A DNA stretch of 64,000 nt from Pseudomonas jessenii (lineage in GTDB: Bacteria; Pseudomonadota; Gammaproteobacteria; Pseudomonadales; Pseudomonadaceae). The stretch lies in assembly GCF_002236115.1 (NCBI RefSeq), contig NZ_NIWT01000003.1:62001-126000 (forward strand), written 5' to 3'. The position numbers and the translations under genes were made by a program. Shown piece by piece: positions 26,657-35,518 of this stretch (position 1 is the first letter of the stretch; each line of letters opens with the position of its first letter). The notes under the pieces were generated by a model. That model was not told where the DNA came from and did not search any database. It worked only from the letters and a program-made list of their open reading frames with translations.

Positions 26657-28003
26657 ATGAGCCAACCCTGGAGCCCCGACAGCTGGCGCGCCTTGCCGAT
26701 CCAGCAACAACCCCAATACCCCGACGCCGCGCATCTGCAGCAGGTCGAGCAGACCCTGGCCAGCTATCCGCCGCTAGTGTTTGCCGGTGAAGCCCGGGAG
26801 TTGCGCCGTCAGTTTGCCGAGGTGACCCAGGGCCGCGCGTTTCTGTTGCAGGGTGGCGACTGCGCCGAAAGCTTCGCCGAATTCTCCGCGGCGAAAATCC
26901 GCGACACCTTCAAGGTGTTGTTGCAGATGGCGATCGTGATGACCTTTGCCGCCGGCTGCCCGGTGGTCAAGGTCGGGCGCATGGCCGGGCAGTTCGCCAA
27001 GCCCCGTTCGGCCAATGACGAAACCATCGATGGCGTGACCTTGCCCGCCTACCGTGGCGACATAGTCAACGGCATCGGTTTCGACGAAAAAAGCCGCGTG
27101 CCGGACCCGGAACGCCTGCTGCAGTCCTATCACCAGTCCACCGCCACCCTGAACCTGTTGCGTGCATTTGCCCAGGGCGGTTTTGCCGATCTGCACCAGG
27201 TGCACAAGTGGAACCTGGACTTCATTGCCAACTCGGCGCTGGCGGAAAAGTACAGCCACCTGGCCGACCGTATCGATGAAACCCTGGCATTCATGCGCGC
27301 CTGCGGCATGGACAGCTCGCCGCAGTTACGCGAAACCAGTTTCTTCACCGCCCACGAAGCGCTGCTGCTGAACTACGAAGAAGCCTTCGTGCGTCGCGAC
27401 AGCCTGACCAACGACTACTACGACTGCTCGGCCCACATGCTGTGGATCGGCGATCGCACCCGTCAGCTGGACGGCGCCCACGTCGAATTCCTGCGCGGGG
27501 TGAACAACCCGATCGGGGTCAAGGTCGGCCCGAGCATGAACCCGGACGACCTGATTCGCTTGATCGACGTGCTCAACCCGCTGAACGATCCGGGTCGCCT
27601 GAACCTGATCGCGCGGATGGGCGCGAACAAGGTCGGCGATCACTTGCCTCAGCTGATCCGCGCCGTCCAGCGCGAAGGCAAGCAGGTGCTGTGGAGTTCG
27701 GACCCGATGCACGGCAACACCATCAAGGCCAGCAGCGGCTACAAGACCCGCGACTTTGCACAGATCCTTGGCGAGGTGAAGCAGTTCTTCCAGGTACACG
27801 AAGCCGAAGGCAGTTATGCCGGGGGTATCCACATTGAAATGACCGGGCAGAACGTGACCGAGTGCATCGGTGGTGCGCGCCCGATCACCGAAGATGGCTT
27901 GTCGGATCGCTACCACACCCACTGCGACCCGCGGATGAATGCCGATCAGTCGCTGGAGCTGGCGTTTTTGATTGCTGAAACCTTGAAGCAGGTTCGGCGC
28001 TAG
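26657..28003 (+). CDS. Class II (plant/AroAII type) DAHP synthase
   Basis: It catalyses the first shikimate-pathway step: phosphoenolpyruvate plus erythrose 4-phosphate to DAHP. The 448 residues show type II marks: [23 protein letters not shown] at the start, [14 protein letters not shown] (metal-binding Cys), [35 protein letters not shown] and [18 protein letters not shown]. The start ATG at 26657 matches the family; the upstream codons are unsupported. P. aeruginosa has a protein of the same length (PA2843). A class I enzyme is encoded at 42282-43358, so the window carries both unrelated sequence classes. Confidence 0.93.
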   Translation: MSQPWSPDSWRALPIQQQPQYPDAAHLQQVEQTLASYPPLVFAGEARELRRQFAEVTQGRAFLLQGGDCAESFAEFSAAKIRDTFKVLLQMAIVMTFAAGCPVVKVGRMAGQFAKPRSANDETIDGVTLPAYRGDIVNGIGFDEKSRVPDPERLLQSYHQSTATLNLLRAFAQGGFADLHQVHKWNLDFIANSALAEKYSHLADRIDETLAFMRACGMDSSPQLRETSFFTAHEALLLNYEEAFVRRDSLTNDYYDCSAHMLWIGDRTRQLDGAHVEFLRGVNNPIGVKVGPSMNPDDLIRLIDVLNPLNDPGRLNLIARMGANKVGDHLPQLIRAVQREGKQVLWSSDPMHGNTIKASSGYKTRDFAQILGEVKQFFQVHEAEGSYAGGIHIEMTGQNVTECIGGARPITEDGLSDRYHTHCDPRMNADQSLELAFLIAETLKQVRR

Positions 28004-28026
28004 ATTTTGCTTCTCTGATAGACCGC

Positions 28027-28092
28027 CATCGCGAGCAAGCTCGCTCCCACATTGGACCGCGCTCCCCTGTGGGAGCGAGCTTGCTCGCGAAG
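28027..28092. repeat. REP doublet (inward, short spacer)
   Basis: CATCGCGAGCAAGCTCGCTC at the left and GAGCGAGCTTGCTCGCGA at the right, ends inward, around a short core with GACCGCG. It lies between the convergent DAHP synthase and ycaQ genes. Confidence 0.9.
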
Positions 28093-28100
28093 AGGCCAGC

Positions 28101-29330
28101 TCAGCCACCCTCAATCTGTGCCAGTGCCACCCGCAACCTCGCCGCACTCGCCCGCGGGCAATTCAGCTGAACCTGTGCCAGCCCCAGCCAATCCGCCATC
28201 TGCCGCAGATTGACCGCCAACGCCAACATCCCCTCGTCGTCCAGCCCGGATTCCTCTTCATGCACCGCATGTACTGCCAATCGGCCGGTCGCCCGCTCGG
28301 CGCGCAGATCGACCCGTGCGGCAATCCGTTCGTTGTGCAAAAACGGCAGGACGTAATAGCCGTAAACGCGCTTGTCCTGCGGCGTGTAGATCTCCAACCG
28401 ATAGCGGAAATCGAACAGCCGCTCGGTCCGGCTGCGTTCCCAGATCAGCGAATCGAACGGCGAAAGCAAGGCACTGGCCACGACTTTACGCGGTATTTTT
28501 GGCTCGGGCAGACAATAGGCCGGTAGTCGCCAGCCCTGCACTTCGCAGGTCAGCAATTCCCCGGCCTCGACCAACTCGGACAAACGTGGACGACTGTCCG
28601 CAGGGTTCAAGCGGAAATAGTCACGCAAATCCTTCTCCGTACCGACCCCCAAGGCCGTTGCCGCATGCCGCAACAGTCCGCGCTGGGCCTCGTCTTCACT
28701 CAGGACGGGGTGCGCAAGCACCGCCGAGGGAATCACCCGCTCCGGCAGATCGTAGAGCCTTTCGAATCCGCGTCGTCCGGCAACAGTCACTTCACCGGCA
28801 GCGAACAACCATTCCAGCGCATGCTTTTCCGCGCTCCAGTCCCACCAGGGACCGGCCCGCTCCTGACGGGTCGACAGACTTCCGGCACCCAACGCGCCCT
28901 GCTCCTCGACCGAAGCCAGCACCCGGCGAATGGTGTCTTGCTGCTCACGGCCAAAGCGCGCCAATTGCTGATAAATGTCTTCGCCACGGCTCGCACGCTG
29001 CATGCGCCAACGCATCAGCGGGAACATGGAAAGTGGCAACAACGAGGCTTCATGGCCCCAATACTCGAACAACGTACGGCGCCGGCCCTGACTCCAGGCA
29101 GCCTGGTCGAGCAAATCGGAGGAGTAGTTACCGAGGCGGGAAAATAGCGGAAGGTAGTGCGAACGCACCAATGCATTGACCGAATCGATCTGCAAAATGC
29201 CCAGCCGTTCGATCAGACGATTGAGCGCAACAGCCTTGATCGCCGCTGGCGGCGACCGCCCGTTGAACCCTTGGGCGGCCAGCGCCAGACGCCGAGCCTG
29301 TTTGAGGGTAAAGGACAACGTTGCGGGCAT
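28101..29330 (-). CDS. Winged-helix DNA glycosylase, YcaQ/AlkX family
   Basis: A protein of 409 residues of the HTH_42 superfamily (formerly DUF1006), close to E. coli YcaQ in length. These are DNA glycosylases that unhook interstrand crosslinks and remove alkylated bases. The catalytic motif is visible as LGILQIDSVNAL (Gln-x-Asp, the YcaQ/AlkX version; the AlkZ branch has Gln-x-Gln). Family blocks FEYWGHEASLLP and SPFDSLIWERSRTERLFDF are present. The start MPATLSFTLKQARRLAL at 29330 fits family length. Confidence 0.88.
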   Translation of the reverse strand: MPATLSFTLKQARRLALAAQGFNGRSPPAAIKAVALNRLIERLGILQIDSVNALVRSHYLPLFSRLGNYSSDLLDQAAWSQGRRRTLFEYWGHEASLLPLSMFPLMRWRMQRASRGEDIYQQLARFGREQQDTIRRVLASVEEQGALGAGSLSTRQERAGPWWDWSAEKHALEWLFAAGEVTVAGRRGFERLYDLPERVIPSAVLAHPVLSEDEAQRGLLRHAATALGVGTEKDLRDYFRLNPADSRPRLSELVEAGELLTCEVQGWRLPAYCLPEPKIPRKVVASALLSPFDSLIWERSRTERLFDFRYRLEIYTPQDKRVYGYYVLPFLHNERIAARVDLRAERATGRLAVHAVHEEESGLDDEGMLALAVNLRQMADWLGLAQVQLNCPRASAARLRVALAQIEGG

Positions 29331-29394
29331 GGGTGCCTCCTTGTCTGCTCGCAACCTACCTCACCGGTAAGGGGTTTGTGTAGCGTGGCATTCA

Positions 29395-29610
29395 TCATTT
29401 ATGCATCGGGTCATTCCAGAACGGCTTGATCGACTCGTTCTCCACATCCGCACGGCTCATGCCGATGTCCTTGAGTGCTTCGTCGCTCAAGCTCGCCAGC
29501 AATTCGCGCTCGCGATGCAATTCGTACCAGCGGCCGACCTTGTGCAGCAGATCGGATATCACGTGAATCGAGTGTTTTTCTGATCCTTGGAACTCATGTT
29601 GACCTTTCAT
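29395..29610 (-). CDS. DUF1127 small protein
   Basis: A protein of 71 residues ending with the DUF1127 (YjiS-like) block: WYELHRERELLASLSDEALKDIGMSRADVENES. These Arg-rich small proteins are widespread in proteobacteria; some bind RNA and affect phosphate or carbon uptake, but the role here is open. It lies between ycaQ and a LysR gene, and is divergent from the LysR gene. Confidence 0.85.
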   Translation of the reverse strand: MKGQHEFQGSEKHSIHVISDLLHKVGRWYELHRERELLASLSDEALKDIGMSRADVENESIKPFWNDPMHK

Positions 29611-29705
29611 CTTGTTGCCCTCCGTTTGGATGGCTCCAGTCTCGCGCCGGGTCTAAGATCAATCCAACGAATGTTTCTGATGTCACATATCTCGGAGATT
29701 GATGA

Positions 29706-30560
29706 ATGTCGGCCTACCCGAGTATCGATACCGAAGTGTTGCGCACCTTCGTCGCCATCGCCGACCAGGGCGGCTTTACCCGCGCCGGGGAATTGGTCAA
29801 CCGCACCCAGTCCGCCGTCAGCATGCAGATGAAACGACTGGAAGAAGATGTGCTGCAGCGTCAGTTGTTCCAGCGCGACGGGCGGCAGGTGCGACTGACG
29901 GCTGAAGGCCAGGTGCTGCTCGGCTATGCGCGACGCATCCTCAAGCTGCACAGCGAGGTCTTCAATACCTTGCGTGAGCCCGACATGGTCGGCACGGTGC
30001 GTATCGGCACGCCGGACGATTATGTGATGCGGTTCCTCCCGGGGATTCTGCGCCGGTTTGCCCAGTCTTACCCGCTGATTCAGATAGAAGTGCACTGCGA
30101 ATCATCCAAACAACTGTTGATGCGCCAGGACCTCGACCTGTCAATCGTGACCCGCGAACCGGGCAGCGAAATCGGCCAGTTGTTGCGCAAGGAACGCTTT
30201 GTCTGGGCCGAGGCACAATGCTACAGCGCCCACGAGCAGACGCCGCTGCCACTGGCGATGTTCAACAGTGATTGCTTCTGCCGCCAGTGGGCCTGCAATG
30301 CCCTGGATGCCCGGGGGCGCGATTACCGGGTGGCGTACAACAGCGACAGCCTGTCGGCGATCATGGCCGTGGTCAGCGCCGGCCTGGCCGTCACGGCGCA
30401 ACTTGAAAGCCTGATCACCGCGGACATGCGCATCCTCGGTGAGGCCCAGGACCTGCCGCTGCTGCCCGAGGCCAGCATCATGCTCGTGCGCAACCTGCAT
30501 AACCCGTCACCCATCACCGAGTGCCTGGCCGAGCACATCATCGAAGGCTTCAAACTTTGA
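29706..30560 (+). CDS. LysR-family transcriptional regulator
   Basis: A protein of 284 residues with an N-terminal helix-turn-helix (about 9-66: LRTFVAIADQGGFTRAGELVNRTQSAVSMQMKRLEED) and a LysR substrate-binding domain (about 90-280). The last bases overlap the convergent TSUP exporter gene by 11. The divergent partner is the DUF1127 gene, so that small gene or its own promoter is the nearest candidate target. No ligand can be read from the sequence. Confidence 0.9.
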   Translation: MSAYPSIDTEVLRTFVAIADQGGFTRAGELVNRTQSAVSMQMKRLEEDVLQRQLFQRDGRQVRLTAEGQVLLGYARRILKLHSEVFNTLREPDMVGTVRIGTPDDYVMRFLPGILRRFAQSYPLIQIEVHCESSKQLLMRQDLDLSIVTREPGSEIGQLLRKERFVWAEAQCYSAHEQTPLPLAMFNSDCFCRQWACNALDARGRDYRVAYNSDSLSAIMAVVSAGLAVTAQLESLITADMRILGEAQDLPLLPEASIMLVRNLHNPSPITECLAEHIIEGFKL

Positions 30561-31299
30561 AGGCGAGCATCACCGCACAGAACACCAGGAACCCGCAAAA
30601 CAGCCCGCGCAGCAGCCGCTCCGGCAATGCGTGGGCAACCTTCACGCCCCAACTGATGCTCATCAGCCCACCGACCGCCAAGGGCAAGCCGATCACCCAG
30701 CTGACCTGATGGTGCGCGGCGTAAGTCACCAGCGTCACCCCCGTACTCGGCAAGGCCAGCGCCAACGACAGCCCCTGCGCAACCACTTGGCTCGTGCCGA
30801 ACAGACTGGTCAGCACCGGTGTCGCCACCACCGCGCCACCCACGCCGAACAGCCCGCCCATCGTACCGGATGCAGCGCCAAGCAGGCCCAGCCAGGGCCA
30901 TGAGTAGTTCATCTGCGAAGCCGGCGGAGCACTGGCGGCGAACATGCGAACGAGGTTGTACGCCGACAGTGCGATCAGAAAGGCGACAAAGCCTATGCGC
31001 ATGGTTTGCGCATCAATGCCCACCGCCCAGATCGACCCGAGCCAGGCGAAGCAAAACCCCATGATGGCCAGCGGTAACGCGTGACGCAGTTCGATCCGGA
31101 TGCGCTGATGATAGCGCCACAGCGCCAGCATCACGTTCGGCACCACCATCACCAGCGCGGTGCCTTGGGCAATCTGCTGATCGAGCCCGAACAGCACGCC
31201 CAGCAGCGGAATGGCGATCAGGCCGCCGCCGATGCCAAACAAACCGCCGAGCGTGCCCAACGCAGCGCCGAACACCAGATACATCAAGAACTCAATCAC
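30550..31299 (-). CDS. TauE/SafE (TSUP) family membrane transporter
   Basis: An inner-membrane protein of 249 residues with about eight hydrophobic segments in two repeats. Each repeat starts with the glycine-rich signature: LGTLGGLFGIGGGLIAIPLLG at the N terminus and GTMGGLFGVGGAVVATPVL in the second half. Family members export sulfite, sulfoacetate or related anions. The substrate is not visible here. It is divergent from the second LysR gene (31411) with 111 bases between them, the usual arrangement of a LysR regulator and its target. Confidence 0.9.
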   Translation of the reverse strand: MIEFLMYLVFGAALGTLGGLFGIGGGLIAIPLLGVLFGLDQQIAQGTALVMVVPNVMLALWRYHQRIRIELRHALPLAIMGFCFAWLGSIWAVGIDAQTMRIGFVAFLIALSAYNLVRMFAASAPPASQMNYSWPWLGLLGAASGTMGGLFGVGGAVVATPVLTSLFGTSQVVAQGLSLALALPSTGVTLVTYAAHHQVSWVIGLPLAVGGLMSISWGVKVAHALPERLLRGLFCGFLVFCAVMLAFKV

Positions 31300-31410
31300 A
31301 GCATTTTCCCCGTTGCCGTCAGGCCTTTGATCCTACGCAGTTGCTTCTGGCACGGAAACGCATAGCAACGCACAATGGCTGTGCCAAATTCGCACAAGCA
31401 CAAACCTGCC

Positions 31411-32367
31411 ATGAACCCCAATCAACTGACCGACCAACTGGCCTTGTTCCTCGACGTGCTGGAAACCGGCAGTTTTTCCGCCGCCTCGCGCCGTCATCCG
31501 CTAACCCCTTCGGCCGTGGCACGGCGTATCGACAGCCTGGAAAGCGCGGTCGGCAGTCAGCTGTTCCTGCGCAGCACGCATGCGGTACGCGCCACGCCGG
31601 CGGGATTGGCCTTTGCCGAGCGCGCACGGCGGATCGTCGCCGAATTGCGCCTGGCCCGGGCCGAGGCGGTGTCCCTGAGCAGCGCGCCGGAAGGCCTGAT
31701 TCGTATCGATGCGCCGGCAGCCTTTGGTCGCCGGCACCTGGCACCGGTGATTGCCGATTTCCTGATGCTCTACCCCGGGCTCGATGTGCAGCTGCACTTG
31801 ATCGACAGCTTCGTCGACATGCAGGGCCTGAACCTCGGCAAGGTCGATCTGGTGCTACGCGCCGGGCAATTGGCCGATACCCGGCTGGTGGCCACGCCAC
31901 TGGCGAGCATGGTGCGTATCGCCTGCGCCAGCCCTGATTATTTGCGGCGTCGCGGCGTGCCGACCGAGCCGACACAGCTGATTGAACACGACGGACTCGA
32001 CTGGGATGGCCTGGCTCCGCCCTTCGCCTGGCGTTTCGAGCGCGACGGGCAAATGCAGTTGCACCGCCCGGCGCGGATCCGCATGAGCGCCAACAATGCC
32101 GAGGCGCTGGTGTGCGGCGCATTGGCCGGACTGGGTATCGCGCACCTGCCGACCTGGCTGGCCAGCGAATACCTGTTGCGGGGTGAGTTGCTGCCGCTGT
32201 TCTGCGACAGCGGTCTGCCGAAACCGGAAAGCGCCGGCATCTACGCCTTGCGCCTGGAACAGCAGCCAAACTCCCGCAGTCGCTTGTTGCTGGAGTACCT
32301 GAAAACCCGCTTCAGCCCGATTCCGCCCTGGGACCTGGTGCTGCAAACCCATTTGCAACGGCACTGA
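31411..32367 (+). CDS. LysR-family transcriptional regulator, divergent from TSUP transporter
   Basis: A protein of 318 residues. The helix-turn-helix is at about 10-67 (FLDVLETGSFSAASRRHPLTPSAVARRIDSLE), followed by a CrgA/DsdC-like substrate-binding domain (about 95-300, APAAFGRRHLAPVIADFL). ATG at 31411 was chosen; the frame continues 12 codons upstream into the likely promoter. From its position it probably controls the TSUP transporter gene. Its effector is unknown. Confidence 0.9.
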   Translation: MNPNQLTDQLALFLDVLETGSFSAASRRHPLTPSAVARRIDSLESAVGSQLFLRSTHAVRATPAGLAFAERARRIVAELRLARAEAVSLSSAPEGLIRIDAPAAFGRRHLAPVIADFLMLYPGLDVQLHLIDSFVDMQGLNLGKVDLVLRAGQLADTRLVATPLASMVRIACASPDYLRRRGVPTEPTQLIEHDGLDWDGLAPPFAWRFERDGQMQLHRPARIRMSANNAEALVCGALAGLGIAHLPTWLASEYLLRGELLPLFCDSGLPKPESAGIYALRLEQQPNSRSRLLLEYLKTRFSPIPPWDLVLQTHLQRH

Positions 32368-32378
32368 TCAAAATTATC

Positions 32379-32390
32379 TGGCGCATTAAA
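32379..32390 (+). promoter_or_regulatory. Candidate OhrR half-operator upstream of ohrR
   Basis: TGGCGCATTAAA lies 45-56 bases upstream of the ohrR ATG. It matches, at 10 of 12 positions, TTGCGCACTAAA found upstream of ohr at 33161. This would fit autoregulation. Confidence 0.45.
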
Positions 32391-32434
32391 GATTCGCCCG
32401 CTAGATTCTTCAGATCACAGATCAAGGCTTCGAC

Positions 32435-32896
32435 ATGACCACCGAGCGCAACACCCCGGACAACTGCGACAACCTGCTGCTGGACAATCAGGCCTGCTTC
32501 GCCCTGCATTCCACTTCGCTGATGATGACCAAGGTCTACAAACCCTTGCTGCAAGCGCTGGGCCTGACCTACCCGCAATACCTGGCGATGATGGTGTTGT
32601 GGGAAAGAGACGGTTTGACCGTAGGTGAAATCAGCACGCGGTTGCTGACCGATCCTGGCTCGTTGACGCCGCTGCTCAAGCGCCTGGAAGCCGAAGGCCT
32701 GCTCAGCCGAACCCGCAGCCGCGAAGATGAGCGGGTGGTGATCGTCGAACTCACCGAACAGGGCCGGGCGTTGCGCGACAAGGCCCGGGACATTCCCCAA
32801 TGCATCCTCGGCGCCAGCGGGATGACCCTGGAGCGCCTGAAAAACCTGCAGGCGGAACTGCAGGAGTTGCGTCGCCACCTGCAAGACAGCCTCTAG
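32435..32896 (+). CDS. ohrR: MarR-family organic-hydroperoxide sensor OhrR
   Basis: A winged-helix repressor of 153 residues. LLLDNQACFALHS puts C21 at the OhrR peroxidatic position; LTYPQYLAMMVLWE and LLSRTRSREDERVVIVELT follow; a further Cys in IPQCILGASG fits the two-Cys subclass. Oxidation by organic hydroperoxides releases DNA and derepresses ohr, which lies about 360 bases downstream on the same strand. A REP doublet and a cluster of GCGC boxes separate the two, so ohr has its own regulated promoter. It is a paralogue of OspR at 16649. Confidence 0.93.
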   Translation: MTTERNTPDNCDNLLLDNQACFALHSTSLMMTKVYKPLLQALGLTYPQYLAMMVLWERDGLTVGEISTRLLTDPGSLTPLLKRLEAEGLLSRTRSREDERVVIVELTEQGRALRDKARDIPQCILGASGMTLERLKNLQAELQELRRHLQDSL

Positions 32897-32919
32897 TCTC
32901 CAAACCACCACAAATCCCT

Positions 32920-33009
32920 TGTGGGAGCGAGCTTGCTCGCGATGGCGGTGTATCAGTCAGCATCATTGCTGAATGTGAGACTGCAATCGCGAGCAAGCTC
33001 GCTCCCACA
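32920..33009. repeat. REP doublet (outward topology)
   Basis: TGTGGGAGCGAGCTTGCTCG at the left and CGCGAGCAAGCTCGCTCCCA at the right; ends face outward. The interior contains CAGCATCATTGCTGAATG, a core shared with the copies at 34730 and 57717. Confidence 0.92.
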
Positions 33010-33160
33010 GCGGCTCTGCGGCCCACCAGAAAATCGGGTTCGCCACCCTCCCCAGAAAAAAACCCGCTGAAAATCCCCCTCGATAGCTCTAACTCAATAC
33101 TTTCAACCTAAACCACCTCACAGCCTTGCGTCTTTTTTCAAATTTCCTTGAAAATTTATC

Positions 33161-33229
33161 TTGCGCACTAAACATTAGCGCGATACATTTATTTCGCACT
33201 TATTTAGCGCGCAAACATTTAGCGCAAAA
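33161..33229 (+). promoter_or_regulatory. Cluster of GCGC boxes upstream of ohr (candidate OhrR operators)
   Basis: Four related boxes occur within 69 bases: TTGCGCACTAAA (33161-33172), ATTAGCGCGATA (33174-33185), TTTAGCGCGCAAA (33203-33215) and TTTAGCGCAAAA (33218-33229). The first and third are roughly inverted copies of one another. They end 29 bases before the ohr ATG. The clustering and the related box before ohrR point to OhrR binding; this is inference. Confidence 0.6.
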
Positions 33230-33258
33230 CAAACAAAACCCTGAACGAGGCTTTCACC

Positions 33259-33678
33259 ATGCAAACTCTCTACACCGCAATCGCAACCTCCACCGGTGGC
33301 CGTGACGGTCGTGCGGTTTCCAGCGACAACATCCTCGACGTCAAGCTCGCCACGCCCAAAGAACTCGGCGGTGCCGGCGGCGCAGCCACCAACCCAGAGC
33401 AACTGTTCGCTGCCGGCTACTCCGCCTGCTTCATCGGTGCCCTGAAATTCGTGGCCAGCCAGACCAAGCGCAGCATTCCTAACGACGCTTCGATCACCGC
33501 TCATGTCGGCATCGGCCAGATCCCTGGCGGCTTCGGCCTGGACATCGACCTGCACATCAGCCTGCCGGGTCTTGAACAAGCCGATGCTCAAGCACTGGTC
33601 GATGCGGCCCACCAGGTCTGCCCGTACTCCAACGCCACCCGTGGCAACGTCGATGTGCGTCTGCACGTAACCGTCTAA
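33259..33678 (+). CDS. ohr: Organic hydroperoxide reductase Ohr
   Basis: A lipoyl/dithiol-dependent peroxidase of 139 residues of the Ohr/OsmC fold that detoxifies fatty-acid and other organic hydroperoxides. The peroxidatic cysteine is C57 in AGYSACFIGAL and the resolving cysteine C121 in HQVCPYSNATRGN. The catalytic Arg lies in the early segment GRDGRAVS. CGAGGC precedes the ATG at a normal distance. The esterase gene follows 34 bases downstream and could be read through from the same promoter. Confidence 0.96.
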   Translation: MQTLYTAIATSTGGRDGRAVSSDNILDVKLATPKELGGAGGAATNPEQLFAAGYSACFIGALKFVASQTKRSIPNDASITAHVGIGQIPGGFGLDIDLHISLPGLEQADAQALVDAAHQVCPYSNATRGNVDVRLHVTV

Positions 33679-33712
33679 GCGCTGACTACCCAGGCCCGAA
33701 CAGGAAACGAAC

Positions 33713-34726
33713 ATGAACACTTTCAGCAAAGTCTTGACCGGTACCCTTCTCGCCTTGTCCATCAGCAACGCGTTCGCAGGTACCGGGGTTGAACACAACA
33801 CCCAGGCGTTCCTCGACGTTCTGAACGCCGGAACCGGCAAGCCGATGGAGCAAATGACGCCCGCCGACGCCCGCGCCGTGCTGGTGGGCGCGCAGGCCGG
33901 GGTGAAGCTGACGCTGCCAAAAGCCGATGTCAGCCAGAAGACCATTCAAGTCGACGGCCAACCGATCAGCCTGACCATCGTCCGGCCGGCCGGGGTCAGG
34001 GGCGAGCTGCCGGTGTTCATGTTCTTCCACGGCGGTGGCTGGGTGCTGGGGGACTTCCCGACCCACGAACGGCTGGTGCGTGACCTGGTGACGGGTTCGG
34101 GTGCCGCGGCCGTATTCGTGAACTACACGCCGTCGCCGGAAGCGCATTACCCGGTGGCGATCAACCAGGCTTACGCCGCAACCCGATGGGTGGCCGAGCA
34201 CGGCAAAGAGATCAACGTCGATGGCCAGCGCCTGGCGGTAGCCGGCAACAGTGTCGGCGGCAACATGGCGGCTGTGGTTGCGCTGATGGCCAAGGACAAG
34301 GGCACACCGGCGATCAGGTTCCAGGTGCTGTTGTGGCCGGTGACTGATGCCAACTTCGAAACCGCGTCCTACAACCAGTTTGCCGAAGGGCACTTCCTCA
34401 CCAAAAACATGATGAAGTGGTTCTGGGACAACTACACCACCGACGCCAAGCAACGGAACGAGATCTACGCCTCGCCACTGCGCGCAACCACCGCCCAGTT
34501 GAAAGGATTGCCTCCAGCGCTGGTGCAGACCGCCGGGGCCGACGTATTGCGCGACGAAGGCGAAGCCTACGCCCGCAAGCTGGACGAGGCCGGTGTGCCA
34601 GTGACCTCGGTTCGCTACAACGGCCTGATCCACGACTACGGTTTGCTCAACGTAGTGAGCCAGGTGCCAGCGGTGCGTTCGGCGATGTTGCAGGCTTCGC
34701 AAGAGCTCAAGGAACACCTGAAATAA
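33713..34726 (+). CDS. Exported alpha/beta hydrolase, HSL-type esterase
   Basis: A protein of 337 residues with a signal peptide (1-23, ending ISNAFA|GTG), so it is likely periplasmic or secreted. The hormone-sensitive-lipase family signature FFHGGGWVLGD forms the oxyanion hole, the nucleophile is Ser in AGNSVGGNMA, the acid in AGADVLRDEGEAY and the histidine in GLIHDYGLL. It hydrolyses short-chain esters or epoxides in related proteins; the natural substrate is unknown. It lies directly behind ohr (34 bases), suggesting co-induction by hydroperoxides. Confidence 0.9.
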   Translation: MNTFSKVLTGTLLALSISNAFAGTGVEHNTQAFLDVLNAGTGKPMEQMTPADARAVLVGAQAGVKLTLPKADVSQKTIQVDGQPISLTIVRPAGVRGELPVFMFFHGGGWVLGDFPTHERLVRDLVTGSGAAAVFVNYTPSPEAHYPVAINQAYAATRWVAEHGKEINVDGQRLAVAGNSVGGNMAAVVALMAKDKGTPAIRFQVLLWPVTDANFETASYNQFAEGHFLTKNMMKWFWDNYTTDAKQRNEIYASPLRATTAQLKGLPPALVQTAGADVLRDEGEAYARKLDEAGVPVTSVRYNGLIHDYGLLNVVSQVPAVRSAMLQASQELKEHLK

Positions 34727-34729
34727 AAA

Positions 34730-34821
34730 CTGTGGGAGCGAGCTTGCTCGCGATAGCGGACTGTCAGGCAACATCTTTGTTGAATGGTCGGACGCCATCG
34801 CGAGCAAGCTCGCTCCCACAG
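34730..34821. repeat. REP doublet (outward topology)
   Basis: CTGTGGGAGCGAGCTTGCTC at the left and its complement at the right, with an interior core CAACATCTTTGTTGAATG. It starts four bases after the esterase stop, a typical 3'-end site. Confidence 0.93.
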
Positions 34822-34856
34822 GGTTTCTGGTTGAACCCGAAATCGAAGGCAAAAAA

Positions 34857-34883
34857 AAGCCCGACTCAATGGTCGGGCTTTTT
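34857..34883. terminator. Bidirectional intrinsic terminator between the esterase and efp
   Basis: AAGCCCGAC (34857-34865), loop TCAATG, GTCGGGCTT (34872-34880). T residues follow on the right and an A-run precedes on the left, so it works for both the esterase gene and the leftward efp. Confidence 0.95.
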
Positions 34884-34900
34884 CATTCCTGAAGCTGTGC

Positions 34901-35470
34901 TTATTTGGCACGGCCTTTGTAGGAACCGCCTTCGCGGGTATCGATCTCGATCATGTCGCCGATTTCGATGAAGTCAGCAACCGACAGCTCGGTACCGTTC
35001 TTCAGTTTGGCAGGCTTCATCACCTTGCCGGAAGTGTCGCCGCGAGCGGAACCTTCGGTGTAGTCAACCTGACGCACGATAGTGGTCGGCAGCTCTACGG
35101 AAACCAGACGCTCTTCGAAGAAGATCGCTTCGCAAACATCGGTCATGCCTTCTTCAACGAAAGGCAGAACGGCTTCGATGTCTTCAGCGTTCAGCTCGTA
35201 CATGGTGTAGTCGGTGGTGTCCATGAACGTGTAGGTGTCGCCGCTGATGAAGGACAGGGTCGCTTCTTTGCGGTCGAGGATTACGTCGTCCAGTTTGTCG
35301 TCGGCGCTGTAAACGATCTCGGTCTTGTAACCGGTCAGCAGGTTTTTCAGCTTGGTCTTCATGATCGCGCTGTTACGACCGGACTTGGTGAATTCAGCTT
35401 TCTGAACCAGCCAAGGATCGTTTTCGAGACGAATCACGGTCCCGGGTTTCAGTTCTTTACCAGTTTTCAT
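34901..35470 (-). CDS. efp: Translation elongation factor P
   Basis: A three-domain ribosome-binding factor of 189 residues that relieves stalling at consecutive prolines. The loop KSGRNSAI carries Arg at position 32 instead of Lys, the hallmark of the EF-P branch modified by rhamnosylation. The EarP glycosyltransferase gene lies next upstream on the same strand, 48 bases away. The C-terminal [12 protein letters not shown] is usual. Confidence is high from the full-length match to the family. Confidence 0.97.
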   Translation of the reverse strand: MKTGKELKPGTVIRLENDPWLVQKAEFTKSGRNSAIMKTKLKNLLTGYKTEIVYSADDKLDDVILDRKEATLSFISGDTYTFMDTTDYTMYELNAEDIEAVLPFVEEGMTDVCEAIFFEERLVSVELPTTIVRQVDYTEGSARGDTSGKVMKPAKLKNGTELSVADFIEIGDMIEIDTREGGSYKGRAK

Positions 35471-35518
35471 TGCGAATATCCGAATTTGGATGGGATTTAC
35501 AAAAATCTAGGCCGCGTA

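Noticed and set aside
31319..32269. A 316-codon frame on the minus strand over the second LysR gene
   Set aside because: Arg/Ala/Pro-rich translation typical of an antisense shadow; the plus strand carries a normal LysR regulator.
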